Shown here one piece after another: positions 18,996 to 26,727 of a stretch of 64,000 bases of DNA. Position 1 is the stretch's first letter, and each line of letters begins with the position of its first letter. Position numbers and translations under genes: made by a program. Source of the stretch: JAUNBN01 sp036645935 (GTDB taxonomy: Bacteria > Bacillota > Clostridia > Oscillospirales > Ruminococcaceae). A model generated the notes under the pieces. It saw only the letters and a program-made list of their open reading frames with translations, did no database searches and was not told the DNA's origin. Location of the stretch: positions 62,001-126,000 of the forward strand of contig JAVXNE010000006.1 of NCBI GenBank assembly GCA_036645935.1, written 5' to 3'.

Positions 18996-19094
18996 AGTGG
19001 CAAGCACAAATTTTTCAAAAAGACAGACGCAATTTTCCAAAACATGCAGACCCTAATATGTTCTTACCAGACGCTTTCATGGTCTTTTTCTGCG
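18996..19094 (+). repeat. 100-bp repeated element, copy 2
   Basis: Same order as copy 1: AGTGGCAAG, AT-rich CAAAAAG stretch, CCAAAACATGCAGACC, TGTTCTTA, GACGCTTTC, then GGTCTTTTTC. The terminator stem has decayed from 7 to about 5 pairs. No gene lies between the two copies for it to terminate. Confidence 0.7.
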
Positions 19095-19217
19095 TTGTTT
19101 TTTAAGCAGAATACCCTGAATCGGATTCCTCCTTAAATCGCGAGAAAATCACATGTTCTGACCTCACTTCTCCACCTGACAAATTGCGCTCTCTTTTTTT
19201 CTTTGCTCTTTGCGACG

Positions 19218-19246
19218 TTGACAGCGGAGCACAAACATAATAAGAT
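19218..19246 (+). promoter_or_regulatory. sigma-A promoter of dnaD-dnaI
   Basis: TTGACA (19218-19223), 17 bases, TAAGAT (19241-19246). Its predicted start site near 19253 lies after an in-frame ATG at 19203 and so supports the later TTG start of dnaD. Confidence 0.55.
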
Positions 19247-19283
19247 TAGACTAGTACTCTTAATAAAAAACACGAGGTGGATA

Positions 19284-20192
19284 TTGTTCATCCTTTGCAA
19301 CAATTCAGAACGAGGTTCGCTCCCTGACGCACTCGTCAAACGTTACCGCTCGGCCGACGGGCCCGCGCTAAAAGTGGCGCTTTTTCTTGTATGCGAGGGT
19401 GAGTCCAGCTCGGAAAATATATCAGATTCACTCGCGCTGCCGCTTGAGACGGTTGAACGTGCGCTGATTTTTTGGACGAGCGCTGGTCTCGTGTACGAGC
19501 AATGTGACACCGCCTTGCAGAAAGTTACTCACGAACCGAAAAAGCGCGCGCGACGCACGCTTACCTCTGAGAGAGCAGGCGAACTCGCATTGCGAGATCC
19601 GAATGTCTCGGTGCTTATGCAGGAGACCCAGAGTATAATCGGACGGACACTCGACAACCTTGAGAGCCGTATTTTGCTTGAGATTTACGAGTGCGACGAG
19701 CTTCCTGTTGACGTGATTTTGATGATAACCGCCTATTGTATGCCCCGCATTAAAAATAAGCGTTCGCTTTTAGCGGCGGTTGCCCGCACCGCTTCGGACT
19801 GGTCAGACGAGGGTGTGTGCAACGCGACGAGTGCCGAACAGCGCATCAAATTACTTGAGATGCGCGAACGGCGGGAGATCGAGGTTGCCAAAGCGCTCGG
19901 ATATGAGCTCGGCTCGTTTAACAAAAGCCAGCGAGCTGCGATAGCACGTTGGTATGAGGAACTTGGATTTGACGCGTCCTTTGCCCGCGAAGCGCACGAA
20001 CGCACGGGCAACGACTCGATAGCCTACATAAACACAATTCTCAAAAGCTGGCACAAAAAAGGTTACCGAACAATAAAAGACACCTATTCTGAGGTCTCCA
20101 ACGCGCCGACAAAGAGTTCGCGAGCGAACACTGGCGGTGATTCACTGCTGAAAACAGCAGTACTTGGCAGAAACAACGGGGGCGAACACTGA
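19284..20192 (+). CDS. dnaD: DnaD-domain primosomal protein
   Basis: About 302 residues. The N-terminal half has a winged-helix region (LKVALFLVCEGE...LPLETVERALIFWTSAGLV) as in DnaD/DnaB helicase-loader proteins. Two tandem DnaD-like helical segments follow near residues 115-190 and 200-275 (the second with the FDASFAREAHERTG...YINTILKSWHKKG pattern). It helps load the replicative helicase at origins in Bacillota. The TTG at 19284 is chosen from GAGG six bases upstream and the promoter position. Overlaps dnaI by one base (TGATG). Confidence 0.88.
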   Translation: MFILCNNSERGSLPDALVKRYRSADGPALKVALFLVCEGESSSENISDSLALPLETVERALIFWTSAGLVYEQCDTALQKVTHEPKKRARRTLTSERAGELALRDPNVSVLMQETQSIIGRTLDNLESRILLEIYECDELPVDVILMITAYCMPRIKNKRSLLAAVARTASDWSDEGVCNATSAEQRIKLLEMRERREIEVAKALGYELGSFNKSQRAAIARWYEELGFDASFAREAHERTGNDSIAYINTILKSWHKKGYRTIKDTYSEVSNAPTKSSRANTGGDSLLKTAVLGRNNGGEH

Positions 20193-21175
20193 TGGCATAT
20201 AGCGAACAAGCGCGAATGCAGGCGTCCGACATACTGCAGGAACGTCGACGAAAATTTGCCGAGCGCACTGAACGCCGACGTGCCGAGCTGTTCGCGAGCA
20301 TCCCGGGACTTCGCGAACGGGAAACTCAGATAAACGAATTCGGCATCGCGTCTCTTCGGCTGTCCCTCTCTGGGTCGTCGACGGATAACGACAATCTGAA
20401 TCTCAAAATCAGTGACCTGCGGGAATCGCAGCGCGAGCTGCTGCGCGAGTGCGGGGTGGACGAAAACGCCCTTGATCCGTCATTTTTCTGTGTTAAATGC
20501 TGCGACAGCGGAGTTGATTCAGACGGCAACCTGTGTGAATGCGTAAAAGCACTGCTTTGCCGCGCGTCTCTCGATGAGATAAACCGTGTGTCCCCGCTTG
20601 AGCTCTCGAGCTTTGAGACATTTTCTCTCGATTATTATGCAGAGGCCTTCGATCCGGAATACGGCGTCAGTCCCCGCGACAATGCAAAGCGCAATCTCAA
20701 CGCGTGCGTTGCGTTCGCAAGAGCTTTTCCAAGGGTCTCGAAAAATCTTCTTATGCTCGGAGATGCGGGGCTCGGCAAAACTCATCTTGCTCTCAGCATC
20801 GCAAATGAAGTGCTTCACCACGGATTCGACGTCGTATATTGCAGTTCGGCCAGCGTACTCAAGCAGATCGAAGCGGAGCATTTCGAGCGCGGCCGCGCAA
20901 ACTCGACGCTTGACAGTCTCAAGCGGTGTGAACTGCTCGTTCTCGACGACCTCGGCGCAGAGTTCAATGGGCCGTTTGTAGTGTCCGCGCTATACGATCT
21001 CATCAACACGAGGCTCATCGAAAAGCGCCCAACCGTCTACACCACAAATCTGCTCGACTCCTCCTCTCTCACCCGCCGTTACGGTGAAAAGATCTGTTCC
21101 AGGCTTGTCGGATGCTGCACGGTATTGCCTTTCTTCGGAGACGATATTCGCATTATAAAAAACAATCGCGAATGA
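20192..21175 (+). CDS. dnaI: helicase loader DnaI (DnaC-like AAA+ ATPase)
   Basis: 327 residues. N-terminal coiled region (~1-90) for binding the replicative helicase, a zinc-binding CVKCCDSG...CEC cluster near residue 100, then an AAA+ domain with Walker A GDAGLGKTH and Walker B LLVLDDLG. Loads DnaB/DnaC helicase on single-stranded DNA together with DnaD, whose gene it overlaps by one base. The pair is the Bacillota-type primosome. Confidence 0.93.
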   Translation: MAYSEQARMQASDILQERRRKFAERTERRRAELFASIPGLRERETQINEFGIASLRLSLSGSSTDNDNLNLKISDLRESQRELLRECGVDENALDPSFFCVKCCDSGVDSDGNLCECVKALLCRASLDEINRVSPLELSSFETFSLDYYAEAFDPEYGVSPRDNAKRNLNACVAFARAFPRVSKNLLMLGDAGLGKTHLALSIANEVLHHGFDVVYCSSASVLKQIEAEHFERGRANSTLDSLKRCELLVLDDLGAEFNGPFVVSALYDLINTRLIEKRPTVYTTNLLDSSSLTRRYGEKICSRLVGCCTVLPFFGDDIRIIKNNRE

Positions 21176-21517
21176 CTTTTTGCACAGTTGCACACCCGCC
21201 CTTTGCAGCCTCGGCTGCTCCTCTCGCTATGACAGCGCGGCTCAGATTTTTATCTTCACCTGCGCCATCGTATCACGCTGTGTCCTCTGCTTAAAAGCCA
21301 CGCACAGCAAACACCTCCTAGCTGACATCTGGGAAATCAAAAAACACGGCCGTTATTTGAGGCCGCGATTGCGTTTTCCGACTCTTTTCGTGCAGGGCTT
21401 TGTGTTGTTTTCCAAAAGACTTGCACTTTTTTGAAATGCTACCGGTCAATGTACTAAATACAGCGGACAATCAAAGCGCACCGGAGACACTTTCTTTATG
21501 GGTTTTCCGGTTCTCCG
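21176..21517. other. intergenic, no gene seen
   Basis: Between dnaI and the minisatellite. A GCAGCC/GGCTGC mini-hairpin near 21207 and a GGCCG/GCCGC pairing near 21346 are present, but neither has a T-run. No coding signal. Confidence 0.4.
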
Positions 21518-21709
21518 GGCTTGCGAACCTGCACGTTTGCAGGCTTGCGAACCTGCACGTTTGCAGGCTTGCGAACCTGCACGTTTGCAGGCTTGCGAAC
21601 CTGCACGTTTACTGGCTTGCGAACCTGCACGTTTACTGGCTTGCGAACCTGCACGTTTACTGGCTTGCGGACCTGCACGTTTGCGGACTTGCGAACCTGC
21701 ACGTTTGCG
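21518..21709. repeat. 24-bp minisatellite, eight tandem copies
   Basis: Eight head-to-tail 24-bp units of the form GGCTTGCGAACCTGCACGTT plus four bases. The last bases fall in blocks: copies 1-3 end TGCA, 4-6 end TACT, 7-8 end TGCG. Each unit carries a 20-base near-palindrome around TGCA (one C:C mismatch and one G:T pair), so each can form a small hairpin. The period divides by three, which keeps frames open by chance. It lies downstream of both flanking genes. Confidence 0.9.
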
Positions 21710-21848
21710 GACTTTATGGACTTCGAGTGTGCCTCTCGCAGTTAAAAGATAATTTTACTCGCAAACGATATCGTTCTGTAAATATTGATTGGCGCGACCG
21801 TTCGACGCGATGTCCGCATATGTGTTTTATTCAATTTGAAAAAAGATT

Positions 21849-21928
21849 CAGGGGCAGTCCTCTTCGGCTCGCTTTTCAGGAAAAGTTTCCCGATTTGCGT
21901 GTCGATGCGGATTCTGCCCCTGTTTTTT
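21849..21928. other. long-range hairpin, possible structured RNA or bidirectional terminator
   Basis: CAGGGGCAG (21849-21857) pairs perfectly with CTGCCCCTG (21914-21922), enclosing 56 bases that include a CTTTT/AAAAG mini-stem. The plus strand continues as TTTTTT; the minus strand as AATCTTTTTT. On the minus side it would end the ynbB operon. Confidence 0.5.
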
Positions 21929-21955
21929 ATTGTTTGCAATCAATCGAATGTGGTT

Positions 21956-23221
21956 TTATTTTTCCTCTGCCTTGCGGCTTTGAACCGCATCGGCCGCGCG
22001 CAGATAGGCGAGACGTGAAGCGGCGAGGCTTATTCCACCCTGGCAGTATACCGTGTACGGAGCCCGCAGCGGTGCATCGCACGACAGTTCAATGGACGAT
22101 CCGCCTGTAAACGCGCCGGCGGCCATGATAACTTTGTCATCATAACCCGGCATTTCCCACGCCTCCGGCCGAGCAAAGCTATCGACGGGAGACGTGCGCT
22201 GTATCGCGCCACATGCGGCCTCAAGCGCACTCGCGCTTCCGAGAGTGATTGCCGTGACGATGTCCCCACGCATTTCACGCGGCGAGGGTGAGACGGCATA
22301 TCCCAGCTCCGCAAAAAGCTCGGAAGCATAGTGGGAACTTTTGAGCGCCTCGGCTGTTATGCCGGGCGCAAGGTATAGCCCGAGATACAGTTCACGCAAT
22401 CCCGCGGGATTGCAGCCTATCTCCCTGCCCGTTCCCGGGGCTGTCAGCCTGTATGAGCAGAGTTCGACAAGCTCCGCCTTACCCGCGATATATCCGCCCG
22501 TTTGCGCGACGGCGCCGCCGGCATTTTTGATGAGCGAGCCGACGATCAGTTCGGCGCCGCATTCGGTCGGCTCCCGCATCTCGACGAATTCGCCATAGCA
22601 ATTGTCGACAAGAACAATCGCCTTAGGATTTGATTTTTTCACCGCGAGCGTTATCTGCTCTATGTCCGCACAGGACAGCGCACGTCTCGCGGAGTATCCC
22701 CGCGAGCGCTGTACGAGCACAACACGCGCATTTTTTGCTTTTTCCGATATTGCATGCAGATCGGGCCCGCCGTTCAATAACTCTGCCTGTGTGTATTTCA
22801 CTCCGAACTCGGCGAGCGAACCACTGTTTTCCCCGCCTATTCCGATGACGCCGAGCATAGTGTCATATGGTGCTCCCATCGCACAGAGCAGCGTATCGTT
22901 CGGGCGCAGCAACCCAAACAGCGCGACAGTGAGCGCGTGCGTTCCGCTCATGAACTGCGCGCGGCAAAGCGCATCCTGCGCGCCTGACAGCGAGGCGAAA
23001 ACCTCATCGAGTTTATCGCGCCCAGCGTCGCCATATCCATATCCCGTAGAACCCGCAAAATGCTGTGCGCCAACGCGATTGTCGCAGAACGCCTTGAGGG
23101 TTTTGAGCTGGTTGTATTCCTTAACTCGGTCAATGTCGGCAAACGTCTCGGCGCAGCGCGACATAATTTTCCGATCGAGCGCTACAAGCTCATGTGACAG
23201 ACCAAAAATCTCATCAAACAT
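21956..23221 (-). CDS. YnbB-type PLP-dependent lyase (aluminium resistance protein family)
   Basis: 421 residues, fold type I PLP enzyme of the cystathionine/methionine gamma-lyase superfamily. The PLP-lysine motif is SLIKNAGG near residue 225, with VDNCYGEF upstream as the cofactor Asp region and AQFMSGTHAL as the phosphate-binding loop. The family is widespread in Bacillota, long annotated as aluminium resistance or methionine gamma-lyase-like; the true substrate is unknown. Last gene of an overlapping operon after two M42 peptidases (8-base overlap). Confidence 0.85.
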   Translation of the reverse strand: MFDEIFGLSHELVALDRKIMSRCAETFADIDRVKEYNQLKTLKAFCDNRVGAQHFAGSTGYGYGDAGRDKLDEVFASLSGAQDALCRAQFMSGTHALTVALFGLLRPNDTLLCAMGAPYDTMLGVIGIGGENSGSLAEFGVKYTQAELLNGGPDLHAISEKAKNARVVLVQRSRGYSARRALSCADIEQITLAVKKSNPKAIVLVDNCYGEFVEMREPTECGAELIVGSLIKNAGGAVAQTGGYIAGKAELVELCSYRLTAPGTGREIGCNPAGLRELYLGLYLAPGITAEALKSSHYASELFAELGYAVSPSPREMRGDIVTAITLGSASALEAACGAIQRTSPVDSFARPEAWEMPGYDDKVIMAAGAFTGGSSIELSCDAPLRAPYTVYCQGGISLAASRLAYLRAADAVQSRKAEEK

Positions 23222-24233
23222 CGGAGAGATGTCCCAGCATCAGTTTGGCCAGTTCAAAGGCGTTTCTCGTGTCCGAGAGCGAGACGCTGCTTGCCGATGT
23301 GTGAATGTTTCTTCCCGCAATTGAAATACCCACGACGCGCGCGCCCGCCGCAGCACAGTGAATTGCGCCGGCGTCAGTTCCTCCTGAAACTCGGGTCTTG
23401 GTCTGCCTTGGGATGTTGTTGTCGTCGGCAAGTCTGCATGCCGCTTCATAGAGTTTTTCGTCGTAAATCGTCGCGCGGTCCATAAAGCTGATTATCGGCC
23501 CCGCGCCCTGCAGCGCAATTCGCGCAGCACCTTCAAAGCCCGCGTTGTCGGCACCGCCGCCCACGTCGAGTACGATAGCCGTTCCCGGGCGCACCGAAAA
23601 CGCGGCGGTCTTTGCGCCTCTTAGCCCCAATTCCTCCTGAACTGTGAACGCAAATGTCACATCGCACGGCAGATTCTCCCGCAGCAGCTCGAGCATAATG
23701 GCGCAGCCGAGTCGGTCGTCTATCGCCTTGCCTATTATGTTGTCGTCGCCGAAGCGGGCGAGCTTCGTGTCAAACAGAACGGCGTCTCCCCGCCGCACAT
23801 ACTTCTCCGCCTGCTCTTTCGACGACGCTCCGATATCGAGATACATGTCATCGAGTTTTGGAATCTCATCTAGATTGTCGTGCCGCAAATGTAGCGGGGC
23901 GCCGCCGAGTATTCCAGCAAGACCAGAGCGCGGCAAGATGAGAGAGCGTCCCGACAGCGTGTGTCCGTAAGTTCCGCCAACCGACACGAGCGAGAGCAGC
24001 CCGTCATCATCGATGTCGCTCACCATGAATCCAACCTCGTCGGTGTGCGCCGCCACCATCACCGGCCGTGAAGGTGTCTTTGCGCCCCGCTTGCGCACAA
24101 TCAAATTTCCCAGCGCGTCGCGCTCGATTTCGCGAGTATACTCCCTGGCAATTCTTTCAATCTCATCGGTCACCGCGCGCTCGCGTCCCGATATTCCGGG
24201 CAGATCACACAGTTTTTTTATAAGCTCATACAT
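23214..24233 (-). CDS. M42 family metallo-aminopeptidase
   Basis: 339 residues, dizinc aminopeptidase that forms tetrahedral dodecamers in studied members. Ligands: AAHTDEVGF (His, Asp), IDDRLGCA (bridging Asp), QEELGLRGAKTA (catalytic Glu and ligand Glu), VLDVGGGAD (Asp) and NIHTS (His near the end). Cytoplasmic peptide breakdown. It overlaps both neighbours by eight bases (pattern GATGTxTGA). Paralogue of the next gene, from which it differs most in the substrate-pocket segments. Confidence 0.92.
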   Translation of the reverse strand: MYELIKKLCDLPGISGRERAVTDEIERIAREYTREIERDALGNLIVRKRGAKTPSRPVMVAAHTDEVGFMVSDIDDDGLLSLVSVGGTYGHTLSGRSLILPRSGLAGILGGAPLHLRHDNLDEIPKLDDMYLDIGASSKEQAEKYVRRGDAVLFDTKLARFGDDNIIGKAIDDRLGCAIMLELLRENLPCDVTFAFTVQEELGLRGAKTAAFSVRPGTAIVLDVGGGADNAGFEGAARIALQGAGPIISFMDRATIYDEKLYEAACRLADDNNIPRQTKTRVSGGTDAGAIHCAAAGARVVGISIAGRNIHTSASSVSLSDTRNAFELAKLMLGHLSDV

Positions 24234-25263
24234 CGGTGTTTACCTCCCTTGCAAAGCGCGCGAGCAGCTTCGCTGTATTTTCTATATCAGCAAGATCGGC
24301 CGTCTCACTCGGGTGGTGCATAAATCGCACCGGTATTGAGAGCAGCGCGGTTCTCATTCCGCTCGCGACAACGGTGAGATCGTCCGCGTCTGTTCCCGTG
24401 GCGCGAGCGGGAAGCACCAATTCCTGATAGGGTATTCCCCCACTCTTTGCAGCGGATATGAGCGCGTCGGTCAAGCGCTCGTCGAGCACCGATGAACTGT
24501 CAATTTCAGGGCCTTTGCCCATAATCACGCCGTCCTTTGCCTTTACGTCTGGAGATATCGCAAATCCGACGTCGACCGCAACCGCCATATCCGCGCGCGA
24601 GTCAAACGCCCCCGTCTTTGCTCCCTGCCCTCCGGTCTCCTCGCGAGATGAAAACAAAAGCTTCACGCCGTTGTCGGTCGCCTGCTCCTTCACCTCAAAC
24701 GCCGCGAGCACGAGCGCCGCGCAGCCAGCGCGGTCGTCAAGTCCCGGTGCAGAAACGCGGCCGTCCAACAATTTCAGCGCCTCTGCCTTGATATAACACG
24801 CCATGCCGGGCTTTATTACCGACTTTGCGTCGGAAAGCCCAGTATCGACAAACAGCTCGTCTATCTCGGGCAACTTGTATTCCGACGCGGGCGCGCTGTT
24901 GTGCGGCTTCGCGGGATACGGAAACGGCGCCCCGACAGCCCCTGTGATCATTCCGTCCTTTGCTGCTATCTCAATTTGCGTACCCATAATACAGTTTCGG
25001 TCGATTCCCCCGGATTTCACCACGCGCACAAACCCGTCATCCCCAACCTCGCCCACCATCAGCCCAATGCGGTCTAAGTGCGCCTCAAAAAGCAGCGAAA
25101 TACCTCCTTTACGTGGCTCACATACTGTGACGAGCAGGTTTCCGAGCGCGTCCGTCTCACATTTAAAATCTGAAAGCAGTTCTTTAAGCTTGTCCCTCAC
25201 AGGCGCTTCCCTGCCCGGAATTCCGCCGCACTCACACAGTGTTTTTATCAGCTCGAACGTCAT
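24226..25263 (-). CDS. M42 family metallo-aminopeptidase, second paralogue
   Basis: 345 residues. Ligands: EAHLDRIGL (His, Asp; the usual following Glu is Arg), LDDRAGCA, SREETGGQGAKTG (catalytic Glu pair), VAVDVGF and MHHPSE near the end. Complete dizinc set, so active. The altered residues next to the ligands suggest a different N-terminal residue preference from its neighbour. Overlaps murD by four bases (ATGA), so it is tied to cell-wall gene expression. Confidence 0.91.
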   Translation of the reverse strand: MTFELIKTLCECGGIPGREAPVRDKLKELLSDFKCETDALGNLLVTVCEPRKGGISLLFEAHLDRIGLMVGEVGDDGFVRVVKSGGIDRNCIMGTQIEIAAKDGMITGAVGAPFPYPAKPHNSAPASEYKLPEIDELFVDTGLSDAKSVIKPGMACYIKAEALKLLDGRVSAPGLDDRAGCAALVLAAFEVKEQATDNGVKLLFSSREETGGQGAKTGAFDSRADMAVAVDVGFAISPDVKAKDGVIMGKGPEIDSSSVLDERLTDALISAAKSGGIPYQELVLPARATGTDADDLTVVASGMRTALLSIPVRFMHHPSETADLADIENTAKLLARFAREVNTDV

Positions 25264-26642
25264 TTTAATTCACCTACCAGTTTTTTAAAGTGTTCGCCCC
25301 TCGCTTCAAAGTTCGGATAAGCGTCGAAGCTTGCAGATGCCGGCGACATAAGCACAATATCGCCTTCGCGCGCGATCATGTTTGCGCGTTGCACCGCTTG
25401 TGCCATATCGGCGACATCCTCAATGGGGCAGCTTGCTCCAGCCGCCTCGGATTCGGCGCGTATGCTCGCCGCTGTCGGCCCGCAGAGCAGCAGATGCTTC
25501 ACCCGCAACGCTATCTCGGGCGCGAGCGGCGCATAGGAGATGTGCTTGTCATAGCCTCCTGCAATGAGTATAACCTTTTTTTCAAAGGAGCGCAGCCCCG
25601 CTATCGTTCTCGTCGGCGACGTTCCAATCGAATCGTTGTACCACCAAACGCCATCTTTCACGCGTGTAAGTTCGATGCGGTGCTCGACCCCCGTAAATTC
25701 ACTCGCAACGTCGCGAATCGTATCATCTCCAGCGAGCGAAAACACAGCTGCCGCCGCAGTCGCAACATTCTCCTTGTTGTGCTCGCCCGGAAGCTTGATA
25801 TCCGCAAGATTCATTATGACAGTGCGCTCCCCGTGCACCGACTTGACGAGGCTGCCCTCGTTGTCGATATAAACTCCGTTGTCAACAGGTCCGAGGTGCG
25901 AAAACCACCGCAGCTCGCCTTTCACATCCGCTGCCATCTCGCGTGTGATGTCGTTGTCGGCATTGAGCACGGCGACGCCGCTCTCGCTCTGCCAGCGCAG
26001 CACGTTGCGTTTTGCGTCAACATACTCTTTCATATCCTTGTGATGATCAAGGTGGTTGGGTGCAAGATTTGTAACCACGGCAAAATCCGGACTGCTGCGC
26101 ATTGAAATCAGCTGAAAACTCGACAGCTCGACAACAGAGATGTCGCTTGGTTCAACCTCGAGAATTCTCGGAAGCAGCGGGGTGCCTATGTTCCCTCCGA
26201 GATGCACTCTGTATCCCTGACGCTCGAGAATTTTTGCGATGAGCGTGGTTGTCGTCGTCTTGCCGTCGCTGCCCGTAACCCCGATTGTTCGCGCGGGGCA
26301 GAGCTTGAAAAAAGTCTCTATCTCGGATGTTACGGTCTTCCCCTGCGCCACAGCCGCTTGAATCTCTGGTTTTGTGTAATCTATTCCGGGAGAGCGAAAG
26401 ATTATGTCGGCGTCGCACAAACTCGAGAGGTATCCTTCGCCGAGTATCGTGGCGACGCCGAGCCGCTTTATCTCGAGAGCAAACTCACCGAGTCCGCGCT
26501 CATCCTGCTTGTCGCAAAGAGTTACCTGCGCGCCGTATTGCGCAAACATAACTATCAGCTCTCGATGGCTGATTCCCGCCCCCAAAAAATATACTTTCTT
26601 CCCTTTGATACTTTTAAAATACTCGAGTGCCGTCTGCTTCAT
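25260..26642 (-). CDS. murD: UDP-N-acetylmuramoyl-L-alanine--D-glutamate ligase
   Basis: Adds D-glutamate to the peptidoglycan precursor in the cytoplasm. 460 residues. N-terminal Rossmann-like domain (VYFLGAGISHRELI), central ATPase with GVTGSDGKTTTT P-loop and TNLAPNHLDHH metal region, then the C-terminal ligand domain with YNDSIGTSPTRT. The frame opens 19 codons earlier, but the ATG at 26642 has AAGGCGG upstream and fits family length. First gene of the murD-M42-M42-ynbB operon; no other mur gene is nearby. Confidence 0.94.
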   Translation of the reverse strand: MKQTALEYFKSIKGKKVYFLGAGISHRELIVMFAQYGAQVTLCDKQDERGLGEFALEIKRLGVATILGEGYLSSLCDADIIFRSPGIDYTKPEIQAAVAQGKTVTSEIETFFKLCPARTIGVTGSDGKTTTTTLIAKILERQGYRVHLGGNIGTPLLPRILEVEPSDISVVELSSFQLISMRSSPDFAVVTNLAPNHLDHHKDMKEYVDAKRNVLRWQSESGVAVLNADNDITREMAADVKGELRWFSHLGPVDNGVYIDNEGSLVKSVHGERTVIMNLADIKLPGEHNKENVATAAAAVFSLAGDDTIRDVASEFTGVEHRIELTRVKDGVWWYNDSIGTSPTRTIAGLRSFEKKVILIAGGYDKHISYAPLAPEIALRVKHLLLCGPTAASIRAESEAAGASCPIEDVADMAQAVQRANMIAREGDIVLMSPASASFDAYPNFEARGEHFKKLVGELK

Positions 26643-26675
26643 CTCGCACCGCCTTGAATTTGTTATCGGTCTCTT

Positions 26676-26704
26676 ATTATATAGTTGCCCGCCGCTCACC
26701 GCAA
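26676..26704 (-). promoter_or_regulatory. sigma-A promoter of the murD operon
   Basis: On the minus strand, TTGCGG (26699-26704), 17 bases, consensus TATAAT (26676-26681). It lies in the 85-base gap after the lipase gene, so murD is not dependent on that cassette. Confidence 0.65.
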
Positions 26705-26727
26705 CCGGAATATTGCCGCTGAACCTA

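Noticed and set aside
18785..18997. 70-codon frame between the repeated elements
   Set aside because: No ribosome site; it runs into the copy 2 repeat.
19203..19283. Upstream ATG start for dnaD
   Set aside because: It precedes the predicted transcript start and would add an unrelated basic leader; TTG at 19284 has a ribosome site.
21518..21709. CRISPR array
   Set aside because: Units are head to tail with no spacers and no cas gene is present.
21496..21752. Three overlapping repetitive open frames over the minisatellite
   Set aside because: A 24-base period keeps every frame open; no ribosome site, and no one frame is favoured. Treated as a DNA repeat.
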